DNA of 64,000 nt. Source: Variovorax sp. PBS-H4. Lineage in GTDB: Bacteria; Pseudomonadota; Gammaproteobacteria; Burkholderiales; Burkholderiaceae_C. The notes under the pieces were generated by a model. It saw only the letters and a program-made list of their open reading frames with translations, did not search any database and was not told the DNA's origin. Both the position numbers and the translations under genes were made by a program. The number at the start of each line of letters is the position of its first letter. Within the stretch, counting starts at the first letter, position 1. This document shows, in pieces, positions 7,465-16,487 of this stretch. Where the stretch lies: NCBI RefSeq assembly GCF_901827205.1, contig NZ_LR594675.1, positions 3,038,001-3,102,000 on the forward strand. The letters run 5' to 3'.

Positions 7465-9984
7465 TCAGCCGAGCAGCCGCGGCAACGCCTGCACGAGCAG
7501 CAGGCCCGACACGCCCTGCACGGTGGCGCAATGCCACATCGGCAGCGTGTTGTCGAGCGTCGCGCGCGCCTGCGGCTGCAGGCGGCCGGCGAAGGAACGC
7601 GCCAGCAGGTAGCCGCCCATGATCATCAGCACCGCGACGTGCAGCCCCTGGTAGGCGAGCAGCATGGCGACGGTGGCGCTCCAGGCCTGCGCCTGCGGAT
7701 CCAGGCCGGCCTGCGCCTGCGCGAACAGCTCGATGCCGAAGGCGCCGGCGACGCACAGCATGGCCAGCGCCACCTGCAGCCGCAGCATTCGCTGGCCTCG
7801 CGGGTCGGCATGGCGCAGGCGCCTCGGCGCGGTCGCCATCCACAGCGAACCGATGCCGAGCAGCGCGGCCGAGGCCCAGGGCCAGCGCAGCGCCGGCAGC
7901 GCGGCGCCGGGCGGTGGGCAGGTGTCGGCCGCCATGGCGACATGCACATGCGCATACGCGAAGGATGCGAAGACCGTCATGTCCACCACGACCAGGACGA
8001 GCGTGGCCCACCACGAATGCGAATGGGTGAGCCGGCTGCTGCCGACGGGCAGTTGCACGCCGTGCGCCACCTCGACGCGTGGGCGCGGCGCGGGCAGGTC
8101 CGTGGCCCAGAGCCAACGCAGCACGGCCACGATCGCGACGCCCCCGAAGGCGAAGGCTGCGACGGTCAGCTCGACCGTCAGCAGCAGGAAGAAGCCCGCC
8201 GTCCCGATGGCCGCCAGCAGCGGCCACCAGCCGTCGGTGGGCAGGCGCAGCAAGTGCAGCGGGCGCGCGTCGACGATGCTGGTGACCAGCGTCTCGCGGC
8301 CACCGAAGACGGTGCCGGGCAGCCAGTGACGCCCGTCCTCGACCTCCCGCGGCAGCGCCGGCTGGTCCCACAGCGGCTCGCGCGAGGCGAGCTGCGGAAT
8401 GCTCCGCACACCGTACTCGCGCAACGGCAGCCATTCCAGCGTGCCGGCCCGCCACGGATTTCCGTGGTCCTTGGTCGGCCGTCGCAGCGTGCGCGCGGCA
8501 TCGGCGACGAACAGCAGCACGCCCGTGGCCAGCACGAAGGCGCCGGCCGTGGACCACAGGTTGAGCGCGTTCCAGCCCAGGTCGCCGGGGTAGCTGTGGA
8601 CGCGCCGCGGCATGCCCAGAAGGCCCGCAATGTGCATCGGGAAGAAGGCCAGGTTGAAGCCGCCGAACATCAGGCCGAAGACCCAGCGGCCCCAGCGCTC
8701 CGAGAGGCGATTGCCGTTGAACACCGGCGCCCAGTAGTAGAAGCCCGCGAACAGCGGGAACACCATGCCGCCGATCAGCACGTAGTGCAGGTGGGCGACG
8801 ATGAAATAGCTGTCGTGCGCCTGCCAGTCGAAGGGCAGCACCGCCACCATCACGCCCGTCAGGCCGCCCAGCACGAAGATGAAATGAAAGCCCAGCAGGA
8901 ACAGCGTGGGCGTGTTCAGGCGCACCTCGCCACGCCAGAATGTCGCGATCCATGCGAACACCTGCACGCCGCTGGGAATGGCAACCAGGAAGCTGGCGGC
9001 CGACGTGACCGTCATCGCCAGGTCGCCCACGCCCGCGGCGAACATATGGTGGACCCAGAGCGCGAAGCTCACGAGCCCGACGCCGGCGAGCGCCGCCACG
9101 ATCGCGCGGTAGGCGACCAGGCGCGTGCCCGCGAGCGCGGGGATCATCATCGAGACCATGCCGGCGGCAGGCAGGAAGATGATGTAGACCTCCGGGTGCC
9201 CGAAGAACCAGAACAGGTGCTGCCACAGCAGCGGATCGCCGCCACGCCCGGCGATGAAGAAGGGCCAGTCGAAGGCGCGTTCGAGTTCGAGCAGGGTGGT
9301 CGCGGCGATCACCGCCGGAAAGGCGAAGACGATCATCAGCGCCGTCACCAGCATCGCCCAGGCGAAGGCCGGCATGCGCATCAGCGTCATGCCCGGAGCA
9401 CGGGTGAACAGGATGCCGATGACAAGCTCGATGGCGCCCGCGATGGCCGAGATCTCGATGAAGCCGATGCCCAGCAGCCACCAGTCGGCGCCGCGTCCGG
9501 GCGAGAACTCCTTGCCGGTCAGTGGCGGGTACATGAACCAGCCGCCATCGGGTGCCTCGCCGAAGAACAGCGTGCAGAAGAAGACCAGTCCGCCGATCGC
9601 ATAGGCCCAGAAAGCATAGGCGGACAGCCACGGAAAAGGCAGGTCGCGCGCGCCCAGCATGCCGGGCAGCAGGTAGACCGCCACCGCCTCGACGATCGGC
9701 ACGGCGAACAGGAACATCATCACCGTGCCGTGCATGGTGAAGAGCTGGTTGTAGGTCCGCACCTCCACCAGCGCGTTGTCGGGCACGGCCAACTGCGCGC
9801 GCATCACCAGCGCGAGCACACCGGCCAGCACGAAGAAGAGCATCGCCGTTGCGATGTAGTACACGCCGATGCGCGTGTTGTTGACGGCCGAGAGCGCCCG
9901 CCAGCCCTGCGGCGCTTGCCACGCGCGCTCGAGTGCCTCGCGCTCGCCCGCGGGCCGGGGCAGGGCGGACGGCAACTCGCTCAT
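7465..9984 (-). CDS. Cytochrome c oxidase, fused subunits I and III (caa3 type)
   Basis: An 839-residue integral membrane protein. The first ~560 residues are subunit I: TMHGTVMMFLFAVPIVEA with a heme a ligand, FWFFGHPEVYIIFLPAAGM with the CuB His and cross-linked Tyr, and HLHYVLIGGMVFP with the heme ligands. The last ~230 residues (from about SRLTHSHSWW) are subunit III. The enzyme reduces O2 to water in the cytoplasmic membrane and pumps protons. I-III fusions are known in caa3-type oxidases of several bacteria. The ATG at 9984 overlaps the coxB stop by four bases (ATGA), so the subunits are coupled. It is the last gene of the three-gene oxidase operon. Confidence 0.9.
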   Translation of the reverse strand: MSELPSALPRPAGEREALERAWQAPQGWRALSAVNNTRIGVYYIATAMLFFVLAGVLALVMRAQLAVPDNALVEVRTYNQLFTMHGTVMMFLFAVPIVEAVAVYLLPGMLGARDLPFPWLSAYAFWAYAIGGLVFFCTLFFGEAPDGGWFMYPPLTGKEFSPGRGADWWLLGIGFIEISAIAGAIELVIGILFTRAPGMTLMRMPAFAWAMLVTALMIVFAFPAVIAATTLLELERAFDWPFFIAGRGGDPLLWQHLFWFFGHPEVYIIFLPAAGMVSMMIPALAGTRLVAYRAIVAALAGVGLVSFALWVHHMFAAGVGDLAMTVTSAASFLVAIPSGVQVFAWIATFWRGEVRLNTPTLFLLGFHFIFVLGGLTGVMVAVLPFDWQAHDSYFIVAHLHYVLIGGMVFPLFAGFYYWAPVFNGNRLSERWGRWVFGLMFGGFNLAFFPMHIAGLLGMPRRVHSYPGDLGWNALNLWSTAGAFVLATGVLLFVADAARTLRRPTKDHGNPWRAGTLEWLPLREYGVRSIPQLASREPLWDQPALPREVEDGRHWLPGTVFGGRETLVTSIVDARPLHLLRLPTDGWWPLLAAIGTAGFFLLLTVELTVAAFAFGGVAIVAVLRWLWATDLPAPRPRVEVAHGVQLPVGSSRLTHSHSWWATLVLVVVDMTVFASFAYAHVHVAMAADTCPPPGAALPALRWPWASAALLGIGSLWMATAPRRLRHADPRGQRMLRLQVALAMLCVAGAFGIELFAQAQAGLDPQAQAWSATVAMLLAYQGLHVAVLMIMGGYLLARSFAGRLQPQARATLDNTLPMWHCATVQGVSGLLLVQALPRLLG

Positions 9985-10916
9985 TCCAGCTGCCCCAGCC
10001 AGGCCGCGATGGCCTGCAGGCTGCTCTCGTCGATGCGCTCGTGCGACGACGGCATGCGTGCGCCGGGCTTCAGTTGCTGCGTGTGCTCCACCCAGCGCGC
10101 GAGGCCCTCGACATCGTTCGGCAAAAGGCCAGCGCCCAGGTACAGGCGGCTGCCCACGTGCGTGAGGTCCGGCCCCAGGCGGCTTTCCTCGCTGACGCCG
10201 CGCACGGTGTGACAGGCATTGCAGCGGTGCGCAAGGAAGGCGTCTCGTCCACGCTGGAGCGCGGGCGTCGCTGGCGGCGAGGCCGGGCGTGCCTGCTTCG
10301 CAAGCCAGGCATCGAAGGCCGCAGTCGGCTCGGCAACCACGTGCAATGCCATGCGGGCATGCTGGTCGGCGCAGTACTCGGCGCAGCTGCCGCGCCAGGT
10401 GCCGGGGCGACTGGCCTGCAGCTGCAGGTGCTGCATGCGGCCCGGCACCATGTCCATCTTCCCACCGAGCGCCGGCACCCAGAAGCTGTGGATCACGTCG
10501 GCGCTGGCGAGCGCGAAGTACACGGGCCGGCCGACCGGAATGCGCAGCTCGTTCGCGCCTGCGATCTCCCGGCCCGTGGCCGGGTCGCGGTAGCGCAGCT
10601 CCCACCACCACATGTGCCCGGTGACGGCCACGATCAGCGCATCCTTCGGCGGGGCCACCCGCCAGGGCGGCTTGTGCCATTCGCTGTAGACGAAGAGGGC
10701 CGTGAGCACGGCGCCGGGAAAGGCCAGGCCGCCGCCGAGCACCCACCAGCCCGCGTTCACGCGCCCACGCCGGCGTAGGACCGCGAACGCCAGCAGCGCC
10801 ATGACGCCGACGAAGATCAGCGCCGCGCCCGCAACGAGCACGCTCGTCACGCCCAGGAGCGTCTCGGCCACCGGGCCGGCCACATGCAGGGCCGACTGGG
10901 GCGGTTCGCCGCTCAT
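9981..10916 (-). CDS. Cytochrome c oxidase subunit II with fused cytochrome c domain
   Basis: A 311-residue protein. Two N-terminal membrane helices (VTSVLVAGAALIFVGVMALL and VLGGGLAFPGAVLTALFVYS) precede a cupredoxin domain with the CuA site, CAEYCADQHARM near residue 180 (Cys, Cys, His, Met ligands all present). A C-terminal heme c domain has CNACH and a distal Met in GARMPSS. This is the caa3 layout: electrons pass from the fused cytochrome c to CuA and then to subunit I. It starts at ATG 10916, overlapping the stop of the upstream cytochrome by four bases. Confidence 0.9.
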   Translation of the reverse strand: MSGEPPQSALHVAGPVAETLLGVTSVLVAGAALIFVGVMALLAFAVLRRRGRVNAGWWVLGGGLAFPGAVLTALFVYSEWHKPPWRVAPPKDALIVAVTGHMWWWELRYRDPATGREIAGANELRIPVGRPVYFALASADVIHSFWVPALGGKMDMVPGRMQHLQLQASRPGTWRGSCAEYCADQHARMALHVVAEPTAAFDAWLAKQARPASPPATPALQRGRDAFLAHRCNACHTVRGVSEESRLGPDLTHVGSRLYLGAGLLPNDVEGLARWVEHTQQLKPGARMPSSHERIDESSLQAIAAWLGQLE

Positions 10917-11311
10917 TCGAGCGCCAGCAGGAAGGCCGCCATGTCGCGTGCCTGATCGGCCGAGACGCCCATGGGCGGCATGAGGGTGTCGGGCACCAGC
11001 GCCTTCGGCTGGACGATCCATTGCGCCAGCACATCGGGCCGGTTCGGCACTTCCCCGGCGATGTAGCTGCGACGTCCAAAGCCGCCGAGCGCAGGTCCAG
11101 CCCTCCCACGGGCCGCGGGCACGTCAGGGATGACGTGGCAACTGCCGCATTGGTATTGGGCCACCAGCGCCTGCCCACGCAGCCTTTGCGCGCGGGGCGC
11201 ATCGGCATAGGGGAGCCCGCTTTCCTTGACGCAGCCGCCCGCGAGCGCCAATGGGACCAACGCCAGCAGCAGCGTGGTCCGTGGGCCGTGGCGTTCCAGC
11301 GAGAGGGCCAT
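10913..11311 (-). CDS. Small cytochrome c, probable lipoprotein
   Basis: A 132-residue protein with a hydrophobic leader (TLLLALVPLALAGGC) whose Cys is suitable for lipidation, then one heme-binding CGSCH near residue 56 and a Met ligand region (DTLMPPMGVS). It is first in the operon with coxB and the fused coxI-III, each joined by an ATGA overlap, so it is probably an electron donor to the oxidase on the outer face of the inner membrane. The intergenic 11312-11388 is shared with a divergent di-heme cytochrome, so promoters for both must lie there. Confidence 0.85.
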   Translation of the reverse strand: MALSLERHGPRTTLLLALVPLALAGGCVKESGLPYADAPRAQRLRGQALVAQYQCGSCHVIPDVPAARGRAGPALGGFGRRSYIAGEVPNRPDVLAQWIVQPKALVPDTLMPPMGVSADQARDMAAFLLALE

Positions 11312-11388
11312 GGCGGCATTGTGCCGGCGGGAATGCGCGCTGCGCCGACAGGGCGGCGCTCACGTGCGTCGGACAATGCCGCCAGAAC

Positions 11389-12222
11389 ATGGGAACCCTC
11401 AAGACCGCTCTGCTCACGTCAGCGGTGCTCGGCCTGGTCGCCGCGGCCGGCGCGGCGGCCGTGGTGTACGGCGGCCTGTACAACGTGGCGGCAACCTCCC
11501 AGCACATGCAGCCGGTGCATACGCTGCTCGAGACCGCGATGCGCCAATCGGTCCGGCTGCGTGCCCGCGGCATCGAGGTGCCGCGGCTGGACGACCCGCA
11601 ACTGGTCATGCGCGGCGCAGCCTGCTTCAGCGCCAAGTGCCAGCAATGCCACGGCGCGCCCGGCGTGGCACAGGGCGACATCGGCAAGAGCATGCAGCCG
11701 CTGCCCGGACCGCTGGTCGACGCGCGCCATCATTGGAAGGCGCAAGAGCTGTACTGGGTCACGAAGCACGGTATCAAGATGAGCGGCATGCCGGCTTGGG
11801 AGTACCGCCTGGCGGAAGAGGACCTGTGGGCAGTGGTTGCCTTTCTGGAGCGGCTACCCGACCTGACGGCGCGGGAATATGCCGAGCAGACAGACAGGCC
11901 GTCCACCTGCGGTCCGGGCGAACCGGCGACGACCGCCACATTGGGCGATGCGCGGCGCGGCGCGCGGGCGTTGCACCAGTACGCGTGCAATGCCTGCCAC
12001 AGCATTCCCGGCGTCACCGGGTCGTCGGTCCATGTCGGCCCGCCACTCGATGGCATTGCGCGCCGCACCATGATTGGCGGGCGGCTCGCCAACACGCCCG
12101 ACAACATGGTGCGCTGGCTGCGCCGCACGCACGAGGTCGATCCGCGCACGGCGATGCCGGAGATGGGAGTGACCGAACAGGACGCGCGCGACATCGCCGC
12201 GTATCTGTCGACGCTCAATTGA
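11389..12222 (+). CDS. Di-heme cytochrome c, membrane-anchored
   Basis: A 277-residue protein with an N-terminal hydrophobic anchor or signal (TALLTSAVLGLVAAAGAAAVVYGGL). Two heme c domains follow: CQQCHG near residue 86 with a Met in KMSGMPAWE, and CNACHS near 204 with a Met in TAMPEMGV. It resembles the di-heme cytochromes that shuttle electrons between dehydrogenases and terminal oxidases. The start at ATG 11389 places the hydrophobic segment at the very N-terminus; longer in-frame starts lie upstream but are implausible. It is divergent from the oxidase operon, so it is probably co-regulated and may feed the same oxidase. Confidence 0.85.
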   Translation: MGTLKTALLTSAVLGLVAAAGAAAVVYGGLYNVAATSQHMQPVHTLLETAMRQSVRLRARGIEVPRLDDPQLVMRGAACFSAKCQQCHGAPGVAQGDIGKSMQPLPGPLVDARHHWKAQELYWVTKHGIKMSGMPAWEYRLAEEDLWAVVAFLERLPDLTAREYAEQTDRPSTCGPGEPATTATLGDARRGARALHQYACNACHSIPGVTGSSVHVGPPLDGIARRTMIGGRLANTPDNMVRWLRRTHEVDPRTAMPEMGVTEQDARDIAAYLSTLN

Positions 12223-12261
12223 ATTGCAGCCTGCCGGCCGGGCTGCGACCGCGGAACGGGA

Positions 12262-12669
12262 TCAGGTCGTGTAGTCGCCGCTGGCTTCAGGCTGGAACAG
12301 GATCTCGGTCACCCGCGCGCTGCCCTCGCCGCCACCGGGCAAGATCCAGTTTGCCGTGGCGCCAAGGCGCAGGCCGATCAGGCTGATGCCGACGGGCGAG
12401 AGCACCGAGACGAATCCCGACGCGGGATCCGCGTCCTGCGGGTAGCACAGCGTCAGCTTGCGGCGCTCGCCCGTGCGAGTGTCCACCAGCGTCAGCTGCG
12501 AATACATGGTCACGAGATCGGACGGAACTTCGCGCGAGCGGATCACATCGGTCGACTCGAGCAAGGTCTCGAGCACCGGATGGTGCGGCGACTTTTCGAG
12601 CAGCTTGGCGAGGCGGGCGTGATCGAGTTCGGTGAGCGTACGCTCGCCGAGAAGAAGCGTGATGGTCAT
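12262..12669 (-). CDS. rnk: Rnk/GreA-type nucleoside diphosphate kinase regulator
   Basis: A 135-residue protein. The C-terminal half (VSVLSPVGISLIGLRLG) is the FKBP-like GreA/GreB C-terminal domain, and the short N-terminal helical region (ELDHARLAKLLEK) is as in Rnk rather than the long coiled coil of GreA. Rnk-family proteins bind RNA polymerase near the secondary channel; their name comes from a genetic effect on nucleoside diphosphate kinase. The ATG at 12669 is chosen because GGAG lies six bases upstream; a TTG 12 bases further out is also possible. It is monocistronic and convergent with the di-heme cytochrome gene. Confidence 0.75.
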   Translation of the reverse strand: MTITLLLGERTLTELDHARLAKLLEKSPHHPVLETLLESTDVIRSREVPSDLVTMYSQLTLVDTRTGERRKLTLCYPQDADPASGFVSVLSPVGISLIGLRLGATANWILPGGGEGSARVTEILFQPEASGDYTT

Positions 12670-13174
12670 GGAGCACTCCAATCGAATGCGGGCGCGGTGT
12701 GCAAGGCAACGGCGCTCGCGAATGCGCGGGGTCGGGGCCCGGCGATCGATGGTTTGCGCTACTGAGGGGAGGAGGGGGATCGCCGGGCGGAGGAGTGTGC
12801 GGCCGGCATGTGCTTGCCGCGCGGCAAGGCGGTTTCAGCGCCGGCCACCTGCGCGCGAATCACGGTCGCGCGCACGGCGGGCGTGGCAGCGTCGAAGTGA
12901 GTGCGGGTGAGGGCGGGGGAGCGCATTGCGCCATTGTAGGCCGCGTGGCTCGCGGGCGCGCATCGCGCCGCCCAATGACCGGATGCAACGGCTGATTCCT
13001 TGGACAGGACAGCGCAGTGACCTTGATTGACAAATCCGAAAGTCCTATTAATAATTCTTTCGGCCATCTGACGTTCTCGTCCAGGCGGCGGCTCCCCACA
13101 CAACCTTGTTCTGCGAGCCAGCAAAGTTTCCCAAGAAGTCCTATTGACCCGTTCTTAAGTCAGGAGACACCCGC
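12670..13174 (+). promoter_or_regulatory. Intergenic control region of the catabolic island, with TRAP operon promoter and two operator-like motifs
   Basis: No convincing gene lies here; base content falls from GC-rich at the left to AT-rich near 13020-13060. A good sigma-70 promoter reads right: TTGACA at 13027-13032, TAATAA at 13049-13054, spacer 16. Two related motifs sit nearby, AAGTCCTATTA at 13040-13050 overlapping the -10 and AAGTCCTATTGACC at 13136-13149. Both resemble the AAGTACTATTGACAG motif found at other promoters of the island. The second lies downstream of the expected transcription start, where a bound repressor would act as a roadblock. Confidence 0.6.
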
Positions 13175-14227
13175 ATGCGCATCGTATCGTCCGTCCTTGA
13201 CCTCATCCTCGCCGCAGGCGCGGCTGCCACCCCGATCATGGCGGCGGCGCAGGCTGCCGCGCAGCCCATCGTCCTGAAGTACTCGTCCTACCACCCCCAG
13301 ACCATCTGGTTCACCAGCAAGGGTATCAACCCCTGGATCGCCGAGGTCGAGAGGGCGACCCAGGGCCGCGTGAAGATCGAGACCCTGCCCAAGACGGTCG
13401 GCACGCCGGCCAGCGCCTTCGAAGTGGCTCGCGACGGGCTGGCGGACATGTCGATCGTGATCGCCGGCTATACACCCGGCCGCTTTCCCTTGGCCGAGAT
13501 GGGCGAGTTGCCCTTTGCCGGTGACGATGCATCGACGATGTCTCCGGCGTTCGACCGCGTCTACCGCAAGCACTTCGCCAAAGCCGAGGAGTTCAAGGGC
13601 GTCGAAGTGCTGAGCATCTTCACGATCTCGCCCGGCCACATCTTCACCACCAAGCGGCAGGTCAAGACCTTCGACGATCTCAAGGGCCTGAAGCTGCGCA
13701 GTCCGGGTGCGACGTCGACCCGCTCGCTCACGCTGATGGGCGCCGTGCCGATCCTGAAATCGTTCACCGAGGCGCACGAGATGCTGTCCACCGGCGCGAT
13801 CGACGGCAGCCTGATGCTCAAGGAAACCGTGAAGTCCGGCAACGCGGTTGACTTGCTCAAGTACGGCACGCTGGTGCCCGGCGGCGTGTTCAATGCCGTG
13901 CTGGCCGTGGTGGTCAATGCCGACAAGTGGAAGGCGATTCCTGAAGCCGATCGCAAGGCCGTCATGTCGGTTTCGGGCGAGGCCCTGGCCCGGCACATGG
14001 GCCTCGCCTACGTCGAGGCCGACAAGGAAGCCGTCGGCCTCATGACGCAGGCCAAGTACGTGGTCGAGACGGCCAGCCCCGCACTGCTGGCGGACATGAA
14101 GAAGGCGCTGGCGCCGCAGGAAGCCGAGTGGCTCGAACGCGCAAAGAAGAAGGGCATCGCCGACCCGATGGCAGCACTTGCCGAGTTCCGCCAGGAATCC
14201 GTGAAGCCCAGCGTCGCGGCGCGCTGA
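13175..14227 (+). CDS. TRAP transporter substrate-binding protein DctP, copy 1
   Basis: A 350-residue periplasmic receptor with an N-terminal signal (AAGAAATPIMAAAQA). The DctP fold is marked by WIAEVERATQGRVKIETLPK, the GYTPGRFPLAEMGELPF loop and DDLKGLKLRSPG, whose Arg normally binds the ligand carboxylate. TRAP receptors deliver organic acids to a DctQM permease. It is the first gene of the long TRAP operon and belongs with copy 4 (17655) to one subfamily; copies 2 and 3 form another. A purine-rich AGGAG stretch lies upstream of the ATG. Confidence 0.88.
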   Translation: MRIVSSVLDLILAAGAAATPIMAAAQAAAQPIVLKYSSYHPQTIWFTSKGINPWIAEVERATQGRVKIETLPKTVGTPASAFEVARDGLADMSIVIAGYTPGRFPLAEMGELPFAGDDASTMSPAFDRVYRKHFAKAEEFKGVEVLSIFTISPGHIFTTKRQVKTFDDLKGLKLRSPGATSTRSLTLMGAVPILKSFTEAHEMLSTGAIDGSLMLKETVKSGNAVDLLKYGTLVPGGVFNAVLAVVVNADKWKAIPEADRKAVMSVSGEALARHMGLAYVEADKEAVGLMTQAKYVVETASPALLADMKKALAPQEAEWLERAKKKGIADPMAALAEFRQESVKPSVAAR

Positions 14228-14261
14228 ACGGCATCCTTCATTCGCACGGAGACCTGCTTTC

Positions 14262-15377
14262 ATGGACCTCGGCTTTTTCACGATGCCCCTTCATCCGCTG
14301 TCGCGGAACTACCCGGACACGCTGGATGAGGATCGCGAGGCGATCATCCTGGCGGACCAGCTGGGATTCAAGGAAGCGTTCGTCGGCGAGCATGTGACCG
14401 ACCTGTCGGAGCCCATCAGCTCGTCCTTGATGTTCCTGGCTTCGCTGGCGTCCGATACCCGGCAGATCCGCCTGGGCAGCGGCACGGTCAACTTGCCGAA
14501 CAACCACCCGGTGGCGGTGGCGGCGCAGGTCGCCATGCTGGACAACCTCTTGCGGGGGCGTTTTCTCCTGGGCATCGGACCGGGCGGACTCAAATCGGAT
14601 TCGGAAGCCTTCGGCAACCTGGACGAAGACCGCACGGCGATGTTCGTCGAGGCGATCGACCACATCCTGGCCATGTGGCAAGACGAGCCTCCCATCGTGC
14701 GCGACGGCAAGTACTGGAACATCCGGATGGATCGCACCTATGTGCCCGAACTGGGCCAGGGTGTGATGCTGCGGCCCTACCAGAACCGCATTCCGGACAT
14801 CTTCGCGACCGTGGTGGCGCCGCACTCCAAGGGCATCGTCGCCGCGGCCGAACGCGGCTGGCTGCCGATCACCGGCGACATGCTGCAGCCGGTGTGGAAA
14901 GCGACGCACTGGCCGCTGTACGAGAAGGGGTGCCAGAACGCCGGCCGCGTCGCGGACCGCCAGGACTGGCGGGTCGCGGTCAACATGTTCGTCAGCGACG
15001 ATGCCGACACGGCGAAGCGCTACGGCGGCAGCGCGGACGGGCCTTATGGGCAACGCTGGGAGAGCTTGCGCACTCGCTTCGTCTTCAACGGCCGCATGGA
15101 TCTGTTCAAGCCGGACCTGAAGCTGCCCGACTCGGCGATCGACGCGCAGTACCTGACCGATACGCTGACGATCAGCGGTACGCCCGAAGTGGTTGCCCAG
15201 AAGCTGCTCGCCCACCATGACGCCCTGGGAGGCTTAGGCACCGTCCTCTATGTCGGTGCCGACTGGATGGACTCGAAGCTGGCGCGCCGCTCGATGGAGC
15301 TCATGGCCACACGCGTCATGCCCATGGTCAACGCTGCCCTGGCAGACCGCGAACCACGTACCGGTACCCTCGGTTGA
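14262..15377 (+). CDS. LLM-class (luciferase-like) flavin-dependent monooxygenase, copy 1
   Basis: A 371-residue protein of the bacterial luciferase superfamily: N-terminal MDLGFFTMPLHPLSR, then GEHVTDL and the flavin-binding stretch GRFLLGIGPGG with the usual SDSEAFG after it. These TIM-barrel enzymes use reduced FMN supplied by a separate reductase to insert oxygen into substrates; one branch is annotated as limonene 1,2-monooxygenase-like. Substrate is not deducible. It sits between two TRAP receptor genes, so it probably acts on the imported compound. GGAG lies ten bases before the ATG. Confidence 0.82.
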   Translation: MDLGFFTMPLHPLSRNYPDTLDEDREAIILADQLGFKEAFVGEHVTDLSEPISSSLMFLASLASDTRQIRLGSGTVNLPNNHPVAVAAQVAMLDNLLRGRFLLGIGPGGLKSDSEAFGNLDEDRTAMFVEAIDHILAMWQDEPPIVRDGKYWNIRMDRTYVPELGQGVMLRPYQNRIPDIFATVVAPHSKGIVAAAERGWLPITGDMLQPVWKATHWPLYEKGCQNAGRVADRQDWRVAVNMFVSDDADTAKRYGGSADGPYGQRWESLRTRFVFNGRMDLFKPDLKLPDSAIDAQYLTDTLTISGTPEVVAQKLLAHHDALGGLGTVLYVGADWMDSKLARRSMELMATRVMPMVNAALADREPRTGTLG

Positions 15378-15397
15378 TACTGCTGCGGAGACTCTCC

Positions 15398-16432
15398 ATG
15401 AAGCCCATGGTCCTGGCCGCCGCTCTCTGGCTGGCGGCAGCGTTCCCGGCGGCGGCCGAAACGCTTATCCGGTATTCGAACTGGTTGCCCGTCAAGCACC
15501 AGATGCACGCCGAAGTCTTCGTTCCCTGGATGGCAGAGGTGGAAAAAATCACCCAGGGCCGCGTCAGGTTCGAGATCCTTCCGAAGCTGGTGGGCACGGT
15601 GCCGACGCAGTTCGACGTGGTCCGCGATGGCCTGGCCGACATGGCGGTGTTCGTCCCCGGTTTCTCTCCCGGCCGCTTCGAGTTGAGCGAGGTCACGGAG
15701 CTGCCGCTGCTGGCAGACGAACCCACGGTCATCTCGCCGGCGGCAAATGCGCTCTACACGAAGCACCTTGCAAAGTACAACGAGTTCAAGGGCGTGCACA
15801 TGGTGAGCCTCTTCTCGACGGCTGCCGGACACATCTACACGGCCAAGAAGCCGATGCGTTCGCTCGCGGACCTCAAGGGACTCAAGTTGCGCACCTCGCT
15901 GGCCAGCAACGGTCCGGCCATGATTGCGCTCGGAGCGGTGCCGATACAGAAAGGGACCAACGAGATCTACGAGCTGGTGACCAGCGGCGTGGTCGATGGC
16001 ACCTTGTGGACCAAGGAAGGGCCTGCCGGCTTCAACATGGTCAACGGCACGCTGAACCACATGCTCGTGGTCCCGGGCGGCCTGTACAACTCCATCCTGG
16101 CGCTGGCGATCAACGAGGACAAGTGGAACAGCATCTCTCCGCCCGATCGCGATGCGATCACGAAGATCTCGGGCGAGGCGATGGCCAAGGCAGTCGGCGA
16201 GTCCTACAGCCGCGCCGACGAGCGCGGTCTCCAGGTGATGAAGGCCGCGGGGACCACCGTCGTCACGGCCGAAGGCGACTTCCTGGCCGGCATACGCCGC
16301 GCGCTTGCGCCTGCGGAGGCCACCTGGATCGCCAAAGCCAGGAAGAAGGGCATGGCCAATCCGGAAGCCGTGCTCGCAGATTTCAAGGCCGACATAGCGG
16401 CGCGCCAGCGCGCGTTCGAAGGCACCCGCTAG
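15398..16432 (+). CDS. TRAP transporter substrate-binding protein DctP, copy 2
   Basis: A 344-residue receptor. ATG 15398 is preferred over a TTG at 15374 because GCGGAG lies seven bases upstream and a clean signal peptide follows (LAAALWLAAAFPAAAE). DctP features include VFVPWMAEVEKITQGRVRFE, PKLVGTVPTQFDVVRDGLAD and DLKGLKLRTS with the ligand-binding Arg. It is a close paralogue of the next gene and more distant from copies 1 and 4, so tandem duplication is likely. It is translated closely after the monooxygenase gene. Confidence 0.87.
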   Translation: MKPMVLAAALWLAAAFPAAAETLIRYSNWLPVKHQMHAEVFVPWMAEVEKITQGRVRFEILPKLVGTVPTQFDVVRDGLADMAVFVPGFSPGRFELSEVTELPLLADEPTVISPAANALYTKHLAKYNEFKGVHMVSLFSTAAGHIYTAKKPMRSLADLKGLKLRTSLASNGPAMIALGAVPIQKGTNEIYELVTSGVVDGTLWTKEGPAGFNMVNGTLNHMLVVPGGLYNSILALAINEDKWNSISPPDRDAITKISGEAMAKAVGESYSRADERGLQVMKAAGTTVVTAEGDFLAGIRRALAPAEATWIAKARKKGMANPEAVLADFKADIAARQRAFEGTR

Positions 16433-16487
16433 TCCCGGCACCTGGCACCTGGTGCCGCCTCGAGACAGCCCCCCAAGGAGACCTCAC

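Noticed and set aside
7093..10212. Very long plus-strand open frame (over 1000 codons) opposite the oxidase genes
   Set aside because: GC-rich codon bias leaves few stops on the opposite strand. The product is Arg/Gln/His-rich with no domains, while the minus strand encodes clear CoxI-III and CoxB.
12759..13124. Minus-strand frame of 121 codons in the control region before the TRAP operon
   Set aside because: It crosses the AT-rich promoter with no ribosome site, and its product has no recognisable features.
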